DNA from: Tolypothrix bouteillei VB521301
GTDB lineage: Bacteria > Cyanobacteriota > Cyanobacteriia > Cyanobacteriales > Nostocaceae
Reading direction: 5' to 3'
Length of the DNA: 64,000 nucleotides
NCBI RefSeq assembly: GCF_000760695.4
Contig: NZ_JHEG04000001.1
Location: 7,911,123-7,975,122, forward strand
Every line of letters starts with the position of its first letter. Within the stretch, counting starts at the first letter, position 1. This document shows, piece after piece, positions 25,861 through 35,311 of the stretch. The notes below the pieces were generated by a model that was not told the DNA's origin, searched no databases, and saw nothing but the letters and a program-made list of their open reading frames with translations. A program made the translations under genes and the position numbers.

Positions 25861-26523
25861 ATGGGAGTCAGTCGCTCCATCAAAACTATGTACGCCGTCA
25901 TTTCGAGCGAAAATATTCAGCTACCCTCCGGAACGTTGGTGAGAATGCCTGGTTCCTGGCAACTCTATCGTACCCTTTGCGATAGTCGAGGCGATTCCTC
26001 CATTCCACGTATTAAGTATCGCTCTGGGGAAATTTTACTCATGTCACCACTGCCGAAACACGGACGTGAAGCGAATATTTTGGCAGATGTTGTGAAAGTT
26101 TTACTTGATGCCCAAAACCGCAATTATGAAGCATTTACACCCATTACAATGGAACTGCCTTCTGAAAGCGGTATTGAACCAGATTATTGCTTTTATATTG
26201 ATAATTGGCAAGCAGTGGTGGGACGAGACAGGTTGGAGTGGGATACCGATCCATCACCCGATTTAGCAATTGAAATTGATGTCACTTCATACACTGATGT
26301 TAACGACTATATCCCGTACCGTATTCCAGAAGTTTGGATCTTCAAACGCGATCGCTTAGCAATTTATGGTTTGCAGGAAAATCAATACCAGCTGCAACCA
26401 ACCAGCCGCTACTTCCCTAATGTGGATTTAGGAGTTGTTATCGCTCAGTGTTTAAAAACAGCAGGCGATCGCGGTACGGGTGTAGCTATTCGCGAATTAC
26501 GCCGTTCTTTGGCCTCTGATTAG
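25861..26523 (+). CDS. Uma2 family PD-(D/E)XK nuclease-fold protein
   Basis: 220 residues. The core shows the Uma2 fold: IKYRSGEILLMSPLPKHGREANILADVVKVL, the acidic residue in GIEPDYCFYI, and PDLAIEIDVTS as the second acidic motif. The following strand-helix is shortened (TDVNDYIPYRIPEVWIF), and the usual Lys-rich KxxxYxxxGVPEYW segment is replaced, so the catalytic Lys is uncertain. The C-terminus has an Arg-rich tail (IRELRRSL). A later in-frame Met at 25888 is an alternative start. No SD is evident. It is only distantly similar to the Uma2 gene at 6564. Function unknown. Confidence 0.8.
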   Translation: MGVSRSIKTMYAVISSENIQLPSGTLVRMPGSWQLYRTLCDSRGDSSIPRIKYRSGEILLMSPLPKHGREANILADVVKVLLDAQNRNYEAFTPITMELPSESGIEPDYCFYIDNWQAVVGRDRLEWDTDPSPDLAIEIDVTSYTDVNDYIPYRIPEVWIFKRDRLAIYGLQENQYQLQPTSRYFPNVDLGVVIAQCLKTAGDRGTGVAIRELRRSLASD

Positions 26524-26790
26524 GATTGACACTCGCCCTGCTGAAGCAAAGGCTAAGAGTAATTCTATGTGAAGTTGCACATTATTGCCCTCACATTGGA
26601 AATGTGGAGCTATACAAACAAAGCCTGCCTTCGCAGGCTAATTGTATGCATCTTCATAGAAAACTGGTATAGCAGTCCCAAATGAAATATAAAAATAAGA
26701 GTGAAGACTGCTAATAGCTAATAGCTAATCGTCAAAAAGCAATTAGCCATTAGCCATTAGCTATTAGCCATTAGCTTTAGCCATTAGCCA
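26524..26790. repeat. dispersed hairpin repeat plus heptanucleotide array
   Basis: 26595-26645 is another CTATACAAACAAAGCC copy with the stem AGCCTGCCTTCGCAGGCT. From 26701 to 26790 runs a degenerate heptamer array (TTAGCCA, TTAGCTA, TAATAGC units), which extends across the stop codon of the DoxX gene: its last codons, Gly-stop, are GGCTAA from the repeat. No gene is visible between. Confidence 0.75.
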
Positions 26791-27317
26791 ACTGATACTT
26801 TATCAGCACTTGCTGCTTGATAAGACTTCTCCAGACGCATGATTTGCTTGGCTTGGATGGATAGGGAATTAGCATCCAGCCGGTTGGCAATTAGGGCATC
26901 GGTGGAAAATAGACCTGCACCATTGATGGTGAAGAAGAGAAAGCACGCTGCATAAATTAAAGACAGTTCTAGGTAGGAAATGTTGAAGCCTGCAACCAGG
27001 ATGTGATGGTAGACAGCCACACACATGGTTGAGAACAAACCGAGCGATGCCACGCGGGTAAACAAACCAATGGCGAGTAGTGGTGCGCCTAGGAGTTCGG
27101 TGAAGGCTGCTACATAGCTGAAAAACAGGGGAAAGGGTAAACCGATGACTTCGACATAGGCTTGAGAGAAGCTTTCGATGTTACCTAGTTTGTCTAACCC
27201 GTTGTGGATCATGATGATGCCAACGATGACTCTCAGGAGCGCCCAAGCTGTTTGGGAGGAGACACTGGGATTTACGTTGGGTTTGAAGATACTGGTCAGA
27301 AGGGTTGTGGTGGTCAT
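26784..27317 (-). CDS. DoxX family membrane protein
   Basis: 177 residues from the ATG at 27317; a longer frame starts at 27371 but its extra 18 residues (MFLLSFLICPHNITHTAN) look unrelated to the family. Four membrane helices are present. The first contains LLRVIVGIIMIHNGLDKLGN, the DoxX hallmark R.....G....G..K. It continues with FAELLG-type residues (AAFTELLGAPLLAIGLFTR) and MCVAVYHHILVAGFN. DoxX proteins are quinone-related or redox membrane proteins of poorly known function. The stop codon lies inside a heptamer array. Transcription is divergent from the Wzc-like gene 728 bp away. Confidence 0.85.
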   Translation of the reverse strand: MTTTTLLTSIFKPNVNPSVSSQTAWALLRVIVGIIMIHNGLDKLGNIESFSQAYVEVIGLPFPLFFSYVAAFTELLGAPLLAIGLFTRVASLGLFSTMCVAVYHHILVAGFNISYLELSLIYAACFLFFTINGAGLFSTDALIANRLDANSLSIQAKQIMRLEKSYQAASADKVSVG

Positions 27318-28045
27318 GTTTGCAGTATGAGTGATATTATGAGGACATATTAAAAAACTTAACAAAAACATAAAGAAATGTAAATAAGTAGTTGTAACTG
27401 AAGTGGCGATCGCTCACAACTAACCACGATGAAATGCTGTATTGAATGCGATCGCGTCTCGATATCAATTTGTCTGAGCTTTGCTTAAGTAAATCAACGC
27501 AAATCATTAATTTAGGTTTTTATTTATACTAGTTCGTTCGTCATTAGGCTTGCCAAAGGCTACATAGGACTACTGGGTGTGAAATCTATGATTTTACATT
27601 TCGTTGCATTCTTTGGTTCTCCATACACTGGCTTAGGGATAAATGTGTTGTTAATAACCGCTAAGATTCTGTGTTAGTCTAGATAAATTTAAAGCTATTT
27701 AAATGTAGTTATCTTTAGCGATCGGTGAATGTCGGTAGTTGAAAAATATCTCTTCACAGACTCTCACTATCATTTGTCAACGGTAATTACTCGGAGAGAG
27801 CTTTAAAATCTCAGAGGGATCGCTAATTATTTTCCGTAAATCTGCCATTAGCATTTACAGTGAGGGCTCCTATACTTTAGAGAGTTTTATTAAACATAAC
27901 TAATTTAAAGTTATCAGACACGACACAAGCCTGGAGATAAATTTAACAGGTCTTTCTAAGAGTTTGGCTTTTGTCTACTGAGGGTGTATTTTGCTATCTA
28001 AAAAATTACATTAAGTAAAACCTGCTTCCCCCTACAACAACAACC
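27318..28045. other. long intergenic region upstream of the polysaccharide locus
   Basis: 728 bp between the divergent DoxX and Wzc-like genes. It contains a few HIP1 words near 27406 and 27450 and mostly A/T-rich sequence. No gene, tRNA or strong hairpin is evident. A long 5' regulatory region for the Wzc-like gene is plausible, but I can point to no motif. Confidence 0.4.
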
Positions 28046-30145
28046 ATGGAAGATTACGTACAAATTTGGTTTATTTTGAGACGGCGATGGTTACCAGCTT
28101 CTATCGTCTTTTTGGCTGTATTCCTGTTAAGTGTTGTGAAAACGATGCAGGATACACCTATTTATCAAGCAAGCGGTCAACTTTTATTTAAAAAGAATAC
28201 GACCTCTTCTTTGACAGGGGTTGGTAGCCAACTAGGACAGTTAGAAACTTCAGTACGTGGTAATCCTTTAGATAATGAAGCGGCTATTTTGCGTTCTCTG
28301 CCTCTTGCAGAAAGAGCTATAGCTGCTTTAAGGCTATCTCAAAGTCCTCAAGTTTTGTTAAAAGAACTACAAGTTTCTAACATCAAGGGTACTGATATCC
28401 TGGAACTATCTTACGTAGGTACAGAACCAAAAAAGGCTGCCTCTATTGTCAATACCCTAATGAGAATTTACATAGAAAATGACATAAATGCAAATCGTGC
28501 CCAAACTAGGTCTGCTAGAGATTTTATAGCGCAACAATTACCGATAAGGAAAGCAGCATTACAAGCGGCGGAAGAGACATTACAAAGATTTAAGCAGCGA
28601 AATAGAGTTTTAGACCTCAAAGCAGAAGCAGCATCTAGTGTAAATATTCTCAGCGAGCTAGATAGGCAAGTAGCTGCAGCCAGATCTGATTTTGCAGCTC
28701 AAACGGCGCGTAAGGAATCAATCCAGAGTATGTTTGGTGTGAGCTCGCAAGAAGCAGTTATTGCAGGTTTTGTTGGTGAATCTCCTACAACTATTTCTGT
28801 TCTCGGACAGTTACAAGAGGCTCAACAAAAGCTTGAAGTTTCAAGACTCCGCTTAACAAATGCTCACCCAACTGTGATTAACTTGAAAGAGCAAGTCAAC
28901 ATTCTCAATAAAGAACTCAAGCGACGAATAGAACAAAGTTTTATCGGTAAAGCAGGACGCTTTAACCAAATTAAAGACCCAGAAAAAATTGTTCAACTTA
29001 GAACTTTAGGTTTGCAACAAGGAATCCTTCAGAGTTTTGCTGGTGCTGAAGCAGAACGTCTGAGTTTGCAAGTAAGGCTTAAAGCTTTAGATAGAGTTAT
29101 TGATTCCTACAGACAAAGGGCTAATACTTTACCCCAACTAGAGCTTCAACAGCGTCAAATCGAACGTGAAATAGCTGCTACTGAAGCTAGTTATAAAAAC
29201 CTTTTAGATAGATATCAAGAGCTTCAGGTAGCAGAGAATCAGGAAGTAGGTAATGCTCGAATTATCACACCTGCTTTAGTCCCAGGACAGCCGATAAAGA
29301 GCCGTCAGTACGTGAACTTGCTGCAAGGCTTAGTTGGTGGAATTGTTTTGGCTAGCGCTGCTGCTTGGCTGTTAGAGAAAGTTGACGGTACTGTTAAAAC
29401 TTCTAAATCGGCTCGAGACTTGTTAGCCTCTTATCCTGTACTTGCGATCGTTCCTCCTTTTCCCCATCGCAATCTTATTCACGCTGTTCCAGAAGTCATT
29501 GTCAGAAATAATCCCGATTCTCCTGTCAGCGAAGCATTCCAAATGCTTCAAACCAATCTGAGATTTTTTAACTCAGATAGACCTATCAAAGTCATAGTCG
29601 TTGCAAGTTCCGTACCTAAAGAAGGCAAATCTACTGTTGCTGTTAATTTAGCTGTTGCCATGTCTCAGTTAGGACGCCGAGTGTTGCTCATAGATGGAGA
29701 TTTGCGTCATCCCAGCCAGCATAAAATCTGGGAAATTCCAAACGAGCGTGGTTTAAGCAGCGTCCTCACAAGTGAGTCTTCTTTGGAAGAGTCTATAGTT
29801 GAAGTCCAGCCGAATTTGCAAGTACTTACTGCAGGTGTTGCAACTCGCAATCCAGTTGCCTTGCTCGATTCCAGCCAAATGGCTGTATTGGTGGCGCAAG
29901 TTGCACAAACTTATGACTTTGTCATTATCGATACTCCTCCATTGACCGTAGCAGCTGATGCTACTATTCTAGGTAAGATTTCTAATGGCGTCTTATTTGT
30001 TGTTAGACCAGGAGTGGCAGATTCCAGCAATATTGAGCTATCTAAAGATCTGCTGGAAAAAGCCGGTCAGCATGTTTTGGGTGTGGCGATTAATGCGGCA
30101 CAGACTAAGACTGCGACTTATAGTGTGAGTGCAGCGAGAGTGTAG
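28046..30145 (+). CDS. Wzc/GumC-like polysaccharide co-polymerase with BY-kinase domain
   Basis: 699 residues. N-terminal Wzz domain: a first membrane helix at about 15-32, a long periplasmic coiled-coil part (about 150-410, with repeated Gln/Glu/Arg heptads), and a second helix at about 425-442. The cytosolic BY-kinase domain (about 490-690) has Walker A VPKEGKST with Lys528, Walker A' VLLIDGDLRHP near 547, and Walker B FVIIDTPP near 627. The C-terminus is very short after the kinase core (TATYSVSAARV) and has a single Tyr instead of the usual Tyr cluster. It controls chain length and export of surface polysaccharide in Wzy-type systems. It opens the polysaccharide locus. Confidence 0.9.
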   Translation: MEDYVQIWFILRRRWLPASIVFLAVFLLSVVKTMQDTPIYQASGQLLFKKNTTSSLTGVGSQLGQLETSVRGNPLDNEAAILRSLPLAERAIAALRLSQSPQVLLKELQVSNIKGTDILELSYVGTEPKKAASIVNTLMRIYIENDINANRAQTRSARDFIAQQLPIRKAALQAAEETLQRFKQRNRVLDLKAEAASSVNILSELDRQVAAARSDFAAQTARKESIQSMFGVSSQEAVIAGFVGESPTTISVLGQLQEAQQKLEVSRLRLTNAHPTVINLKEQVNILNKELKRRIEQSFIGKAGRFNQIKDPEKIVQLRTLGLQQGILQSFAGAEAERLSLQVRLKALDRVIDSYRQRANTLPQLELQQRQIEREIAATEASYKNLLDRYQELQVAENQEVGNARIITPALVPGQPIKSRQYVNLLQGLVGGIVLASAAAWLLEKVDGTVKTSKSARDLLASYPVLAIVPPFPHRNLIHAVPEVIVRNNPDSPVSEAFQMLQTNLRFFNSDRPIKVIVVASSVPKEGKSTVAVNLAVAMSQLGRRVLLIDGDLRHPSQHKIWEIPNERGLSSVLTSESSLEESIVEVQPNLQVLTAGVATRNPVALLDSSQMAVLVAQVAQTYDFVIIDTPPLTVAADATILGKISNGVLFVVRPGVADSSNIELSKDLLEKAGQHVLGVAINAAQTKTATYSVSAARV

Positions 30146-30890
30146 GGGCGGGGGGACGCTCTCCCCCATAACTTGGGTTCATACGCTGATGCTTGAAAAT
30201 CAAGTGTTATTAGTAGGACTGACGCAACCTCAACGCCATTTTGGGTATTTTACATATTGTCGCTCCCCCCTATGCGTAAGTCCTAATTAGTTTGATTATC
30301 CATACTTATAAAATAGATTATTTATAGAAATTAAGCGATCGCTCATTTGTATAAATAATTCAATTTGCTTACAAACGTCCCAATACTTTTAGAGTTTCAG
30401 GCTCTGAAATTTAACGAATTCAACTAAATTTACTCAAGCTACGCTACTATTGTTACAACATTAGCCATTTTTTAGAAGACAATAAGGCTTTAAATATCTT
30501 AATTAAGTTAATTGGGAGAATTATCTTTATTTTGGAAGATTGACAAGGTCGAGCAATAGAATTCAAAATGTGCTTTTCTACAACTAAAGTAATATTCTTT
30601 TAGAAAGATAAATTGTATTTTTATATATCTTTATTATTTTGTTAACGTTCTATAGAAAGAATAAATCGGGAACAAAGATTAATAAATAAAAACTTTGTAT
30701 TGTGTGGGGTAGATAAGAATTTCCCTACCTGGGATAGACAGAGAATCTTGAAGAAACCCTATACAGTTTGTATATGATTCTTACTAAATTTTTTCTTTTT
30801 ACCAAGCTCTCATGCAGACAGGGTAGCTTCAAATGATGCATTAGTAAGAAGGTCTGCACTTTGATAAATTAACTTTTTAGGAGGTTATTT
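30146..30890. other. intergenic region, no supported gene
   Basis: 745 bp. Directly after the Wzc-like stop codon is the stem GGGGGA-CGCTC-TCCCCC (about 30151-30167), without a U-tract. The remainder is A/T-rich. A direct match to a promoter cannot be claimed. AGGAGG at 30879-30884 is the ribosome binding site of the next gene. Confidence 0.4.
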
Positions 30891-31979
30891 GTGCGGATTG
30901 CTCAGGTTGCTCCATTATGGGAGAGAGTACCGCCCCCAGCTTATGGTGGCGTAGAGTTAGTAGTGGGGTTACTGACTGATGAATTAGTCCGTCGCGGACA
31001 CGAAGTAACCCTTTTTGCATCGGGAGATTCTATCAGTCTGGCAAACCTTGTCTCGGTTCACCCCCAAGCCCTTAGACTTGATAAGAAAGTAAAGGAGTAT
31101 AACGTTTACGAAACGTTGCAACTCAGCCGGGTGTATGAAATGGCGGAAGAATTTGACGTTATTCACTCTCATATGGGTTATGGAGTGATCCCCTATGCCA
31201 ATCTGGTAAAAACCCCCACCGTTCATACATTGCACGGTATTTTTACCCCTGATAATGAAAAGATGTATAGGTATGGGAAAAAGCAACCATACGTTAGTAT
31301 TTCCGATGCACAGAGGGAACCAAGGCTGGGGTTGAACTATGCGGCAACGGTTTACAACGGTATTGATGTCAGCAGTTATAAATTCTATCCCCAACCAGAT
31401 GAAGAGCCGTATTTAGCCTTCCTAGGTCGTATATCTCCTGAAAAAGGACCGCATCATGCAATAGAGATAGCCAAGAGAACGGGTTGGCGTTTGAAGATGG
31501 CCGGTAAAGTAGATGTCGTTGATGTAGAGTATTACGAAAGGGAAATTAAACCTCTTATCGATGGCAAACAGATTCAGTATTTGGGTGAAGCTAACCACGA
31601 GCAAAAGAATGTATTGATGGGCGGTGCGGTTGCAACTTTGTTCCCCATTACCTGGCGAGAACCATTTGGGTTAGTGATGATTGAATCAATGGCATCTGGT
31701 ACTCCAGTGATTGCTATGAAACTGGGATCTACAAAAGAGGTGATTGCCCACGGAAAGACAGGGTTCCTTTGCAACACTGTAGAGGAGTGTGTAGCTGCTG
31801 TTGACAAGGTTGCTGAATTAGACCGGGCTGGTTGTCGGGAATATGTTTTTAAGCGTTTTAGCTATCAAGCAATGACTGATGGTTATGAAGCGGTTTACAG
31901 ACAAATCCTAGCAGATCGCTTTGCTCAAAGTGTAGGGCAATTCCGTAAGTCTGTTATTGCCAGTAACGGTCGCGTTTAA
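30891..31979 (+). CDS. GT4 family glycosyltransferase
   Basis: 362 residues starting with GTG at 30891, fixed by AGGAGG 6 bases upstream and by MRIAQVAPLWERVPPPAYGG, the standard start of this group. The N-terminal domain has GGVELVVGLLTDELVRRGHEVTLFASG. The C-terminal domain has YLAFLGRISPEKGPHHAIE and the EX7E motif REPFGLVMIESMASGTPVIA. It is a retaining GT-B enzyme using a nucleotide sugar. The only glycosyltransferase of the locus on the plus strand; it follows the Wzc-like gene after 745 bp and converges on the minus-strand gene block. The sugar specificity is unknown. Confidence 0.9.
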   Translation: MRIAQVAPLWERVPPPAYGGVELVVGLLTDELVRRGHEVTLFASGDSISLANLVSVHPQALRLDKKVKEYNVYETLQLSRVYEMAEEFDVIHSHMGYGVIPYANLVKTPTVHTLHGIFTPDNEKMYRYGKKQPYVSISDAQREPRLGLNYAATVYNGIDVSSYKFYPQPDEEPYLAFLGRISPEKGPHHAIEIAKRTGWRLKMAGKVDVVDVEYYEREIKPLIDGKQIQYLGEANHEQKNVLMGGAVATLFPITWREPFGLVMIESMASGTPVIAMKLGSTKEVIAHGKTGFLCNTVEECVAAVDKVAELDRAGCREYVFKRFSYQAMTDGYEAVYRQILADRFAQSVGQFRKSVIASNGRV

Positions 31980-32089
31980 AACAATTAGGTTAAATCTACC
32001 TTTAAGTGACTTTTGCTAAACTGAAATTGAGTGATATTAGAAGTCACTACGCGGTGAGTATAAGTACTACACCGCTTTTACTTATTTAA

Positions 32090-32650
32090 TTAGCACACTA
32101 CTTCTTGTTCTTTGATTATTCTTTTTTTAAGCGGTTGAGCTGGATTACCTGCGTAAATAGTCATTGGTTCTAATGAATGCCCTGTCACTCCGCCTAATGT
32201 CAGCACTGCTCCTGCTCCTATAGTAACGCCAGGACCAACAACTGCTTTTGCTGCAATCCAACTACTTTCTTCTATGTAAATTGGTGCAGCAATTAACTGA
32301 AAATCAGGATGCTTCCAGTCATGATTTCCCGTACATAGGTATACGCCTTGTGACAAACAAACATGGCTCTGTATGGCAATCGGGGCAATGTTATCTAACC
32401 AAGAATCTTCACCAATCCAAACGTGATCGCCAACTGTCAACCGCCAAGGAAACTTGACCCGCACCCCAGGTTTGATACGGACTGCTTGACCAATCGTTGC
32501 ACCAAATAAGCGCAGCATCCAAACCTTGAAAGAAGACACGGGTAGCCAATAACTTTGTACTAAAGGCGATCCCAGGAAATACCACAACAGTTGTTTCCAA
32601 AAGGGAGCACCTGGAGTATATGCTCCTAAAGTATAATTATCTAAACGCAT
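32090..32650 (-). CDS. WcaF-like left-handed beta-helix acetyltransferase
   Basis: 186 residues from the ATG at 32650, chosen because homologues start MRLDNYTLGAYTPG; an ATG at 32668 would add six residues. Overlaps the end of the YdcF-like gene by 14 bases. Hexapeptide-repeat turns run through VRIKPGVRVKFPWRLTVGDHVWIGEDSWLDNIAPIAIQSHV. The catalytic His is in TGNHDWKHPDF, and GAGAVLTLGGVT followed by IYAGNPAQPLKKR ends the helix, as in colanic acid acetyltransferase WcaF. It probably O-acetylates a sugar of the exported polysaccharide. The last gene of the minus-strand block. Confidence 0.88.
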   Translation of the reverse strand: MRLDNYTLGAYTPGAPFWKQLLWYFLGSPLVQSYWLPVSSFKVWMLRLFGATIGQAVRIKPGVRVKFPWRLTVGDHVWIGEDSWLDNIAPIAIQSHVCLSQGVYLCTGNHDWKHPDFQLIAAPIYIEESSWIAAKAVVGPGVTIGAGAVLTLGGVTGHSLEPMTIYAGNPAQPLKKRIIKEQEVVC

Positions 32651-33266
32651 ATGACGAATAAATAACATAAGAATTGAGGCTTGCTCCTGTGCGACCTGTC
32701 AAAATCCAAAGGAGTGAGCGACAACAATCGCGGAGAATATTCATGAGAGGTTCTTTAGGTCGATTGGAGGGAACGGAAAGAGGGGTAAAAGTAATGCCTT
32801 GACTGCCCAGAACTAAGGTAGCTATTACTTTTGCTCGTGGCATATGAAAGTCAGAGGTAATTAAGTACAGGTGTTGTATCTGGCGTTGTTTAAAATCAGA
32901 TACAAGACTAGTGAAGTTGGTAACCGTGTCAACGGCGCGGTAGTCTAAATGAAGGCGTTGATTTGAAATACCAAACGCTTGGAAAACAGATTTAGCTTGG
33001 TCTTTATTTGTGCCACTAGAAACCCAAATTTCTAGATTAGGAAAGTATTGTGCAAATTGAGCTGTGAATTTTTCTCTATCTATACCCCCACCAAGAGTAA
33101 ATATGGCTTGTGGAAATGGATTTTGATAGGAGGTGATCGCTAAACGTATGGGAATAATACTTAGGAGAACAATGAACAGACCTACTACAGTAAAAAACCA
33201 ATATTTTTTGAGATAGCTCTGTAATTGCTTCACCGATAACTTCCACCAATTTTCTGTATTCTTCAA
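32637..33266 (-). CDS. YdcF/DUF218 family membrane-anchored protein
   Basis: 209 residues. One membrane helix at about 24-45 anchors it, followed by a DUF218 (ElyC/SanA/YdcF) domain: AIFTLGGGIDREKF, LDYRAVDTVTNFTSLVSDF and LITSDFHMPRAKVIA, where the ThFxxxR-like segment and the DFHMPRA motif are hallmarks. Members bind nucleotides or sugar-lipids and affect envelope polysaccharide, with functions not settled. It is in the middle of a tight minus-strand run: 15 bp downstream of a GT2 gene and overlapping the wcaF-like gene. Confidence 0.85.
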   Translation of the reverse strand: MKNTENWWKLSVKQLQSYLKKYWFFTVVGLFIVLLSIIPIRLAITSYQNPFPQAIFTLGGGIDREKFTAQFAQYFPNLEIWVSSGTNKDQAKSVFQAFGISNQRLHLDYRAVDTVTNFTSLVSDFKQRQIQHLYLITSDFHMPRAKVIATLVLGSQGITFTPLSVPSNRPKEPLMNILRDCCRSLLWILTGRTGASLNSYVIYSSYAFR

Positions 33267-33281
33267 TTAAGATGCTTAATT

Positions 33282-34082
33282 TTAACTCAGCGTTTTTAAC
33301 ACAAAGGTCTCCATATTCTGCTTTTGCATTTTTTCATATTCAATTAAGTGAATAGAAAGTAAAACTTCTGCCAAAACTCTTTGAAAGGCATAGTACCATC
33401 CATGCCATCCATCGAAAATACCTCTTTTTAAGATGAGGCAGTAGAACAAGATAATCAAAGGAGCTAGAATTTTTTGTTTGCGAATGCGATCTCCCAAACT
33501 AAGTTGATTATTAGGAGTTTCTGTTAACTTTTGTGCCTCAATCACCATGTAGCGATCTTGAGCCCATAGCCAACGGCTTAGAGACTTGCGATCGTCATGG
33601 TAAATATAACCAGAAAGATAACTAGACTGACCTTCTACGCGTAACAGCTGAGTATGTCCATCATCAATATATTTTGCTTTATTTTTTTTGAAAAGAACTT
33701 GGCGGGGTGGTAATAAAGCGCTATGTAATGGTTTGCCAAATACACAGTATTTAAATCGAACAAAGTAACCATCTATGAAGGTATTTAAAGGTATCGATTG
33801 AATTTCTTGAAAAAGCTCATCGGTCACTATGTAGTCTGCATCCAAAGAGAGTACCCATTCAGTTGTAACTTTTTCTAAACCATAATTCCATTGCGATGCA
33901 TGGGTATCAAATTTTCGCTTAAAAACCTGAACCTGTGGATAGGAGGCTAAAATTTCCAGAGTTCCATCGGTACTGTAGCTGTCAATAACAATAATATTGT
34001 TTGCCCAAGAAAGGTTCTTGAGCACGCGAGCGATATTGGGCGCTTCATTATATGTAAGCAAAAGAGGTGTAACTTGTTCCAT
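33282..34082 (-). CDS. GT2 family glycosyltransferase (WaaE/KdtX-like)
   Basis: 266 residues. GT-A fold: TPLLLTYNEAPNIARVLKNL, the nucleotide-binding VIDSYSTDGT, and the metal motif LSLDADYIV (DAD). The segments FKYCVFGKPLHSALLPPRQVLFKK and YIDDGHTQLL, followed by a hydrophobic amphipathic C-terminal part (KILAPLIILFYCLILKRGIFDGW), match the WaaE-like GT2 group found in polysaccharide and LPS core loci. Inverting, cytosolic, membrane-associated. Lies between a GT4 gene (35 bp upstream) and the YdcF-like gene (15 bp downstream), so probably co-transcribed. Confidence 0.87.
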   Translation of the reverse strand: MEQVTPLLLTYNEAPNIARVLKNLSWANNIIVIDSYSTDGTLEILASYPQVQVFKRKFDTHASQWNYGLEKVTTEWVLSLDADYIVTDELFQEIQSIPLNTFIDGYFVRFKYCVFGKPLHSALLPPRQVLFKKNKAKYIDDGHTQLLRVEGQSSYLSGYIYHDDRKSLSRWLWAQDRYMVIEAQKLTETPNNQLSLGDRIRKQKILAPLIILFYCLILKRGIFDGWHGWYYAFQRVLAEVLLSIHLIEYEKMQKQNMETFVLKTLS

Positions 34083-34117
34083 TATTTTGATATGTATCGC
34101 TAATAAGAAAATTTTCT

Positions 34118-35311
34118 CTATTGCATTAAAAACAACTCATAATGTTTGATAATCTTGTTGTAAATCTCTATAAGATGATTAGATATATTCCTCCAAGTAT
34201 ATTTCTCTAAAACTAGTTTCCTGGCATATTCACCCATACTCTTTGCTTCTTGAGGATGTTCTAAAGCTCGTTTTAAAAGAGATGAGATCGCAGTTATATC
34301 CAGTTCTGGAACATAACCCAAACGCTCCTCTTTCACCAAACCAGCTAAAGCAACACCAGGAGTCACCAGCACGGGAAGACCAACAGCAAGGGCTTCTAAA
34401 ACTGCGACTCCAAAATTTTCTGAGTGGGACGTGAGAGCAAACAGGTCTGCTCCCTGCATTAATATATTCTTTCTTTCTCCTTCAACAAATCCGGTAATAT
34501 GCGTATGAGTGCGAATGCCATGAGAAAAAAGCAGTGATTCTACGTATTTTTCATACTCTGGCAAGCCATTACCCGCCATAACAAAGGTAAAGCGACGATC
34601 GGCTAGTTTCCCTAGTGCTGGAATTAGATAATCCAAACCTTTTTTAGGATGGAAACGTGACAAAAACAAGATGATGGGTTCATCTGCCAGAACATTTAGC
34701 TCCTGGCGCAAGCGCTGACGAGCATCAGGGATTGCGGGCGGGATGGACAAACCATGAGGCAAGATAAAACTGGGGGTATTTAAACTTAATAGAGAAACTT
34801 CTTGCTCTTCTTGTTTGGAGGTCAGGTGAAGGGCTTGGCTACCCTTAAGATTAGCTATTTCTATAAGCTTGAGATAAATCTGCTTTTTGCGAGCGCTTTG
34901 CTGGAGAGACCAATGGCACAATTGACCTAAAGGACGAACTATATAAGGAACTTGTTTTTGACGGGCAATCGCCATCGTTACTGTAGAAGGATAAGAAAAG
35001 ATAGCATGGATGTGTAACAGGTCATATTGATGAATTTTTTGCCATAACCAAGCAGTTAATTGATGGGAAAAAGCAAACTCACGTACAGCATGGGAGTTAG
35101 GGGAAAATCGAGAAAAGAACCAAATTGGCACTCCATGGTACTCAGTGCATTCTCCAAGAGATACATCTAGTAAATCTCGTCCGTTATCATTTGTGGTGGC
35201 TATTTCAGCATCAATACCCATATCGCGCAGTGCTGTGACCATTTCTATGACTGCAAGACTCGGACCGCCCCGGACTGGAGCAACAGAGGGAATCACGTGA
35301 AGGACTTTCAT
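34118..35311 (-). CDS. GT4 family glycosyltransferase
   Basis: 397 residues from the ATG at 35311, which overlaps the stop codon of the upstream amidotransferase gene as ATGA; a start at 35332 would only add seven odd residues. Start MKVLHVIPSVAPVRGGPSLAVIEM and ILFLSRFHPKKGLDYLI are typical. The EX7E region is SENFGVAVLEALAVGLPVLV. It belongs to the group of GT4 enzymes commonly paired with AsnB-like proteins in exopolysaccharide loci. The overlapping start implies translational coupling with the amidotransferase. Confidence 0.9.
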   Translation of the reverse strand: MKVLHVIPSVAPVRGGPSLAVIEMVTALRDMGIDAEIATTNDNGRDLLDVSLGECTEYHGVPIWFFSRFSPNSHAVREFAFSHQLTAWLWQKIHQYDLLHIHAIFSYPSTVTMAIARQKQVPYIVRPLGQLCHWSLQQSARKKQIYLKLIEIANLKGSQALHLTSKQEEQEVSLLSLNTPSFILPHGLSIPPAIPDARQRLRQELNVLADEPIILFLSRFHPKKGLDYLIPALGKLADRRFTFVMAGNGLPEYEKYVESLLFSHGIRTHTHITGFVEGERKNILMQGADLFALTSHSENFGVAVLEALAVGLPVLVTPGVALAGLVKEERLGYVPELDITAISSLLKRALEHPQEAKSMGEYARKLVLEKYTWRNISNHLIEIYNKIIKHYELFLMQ

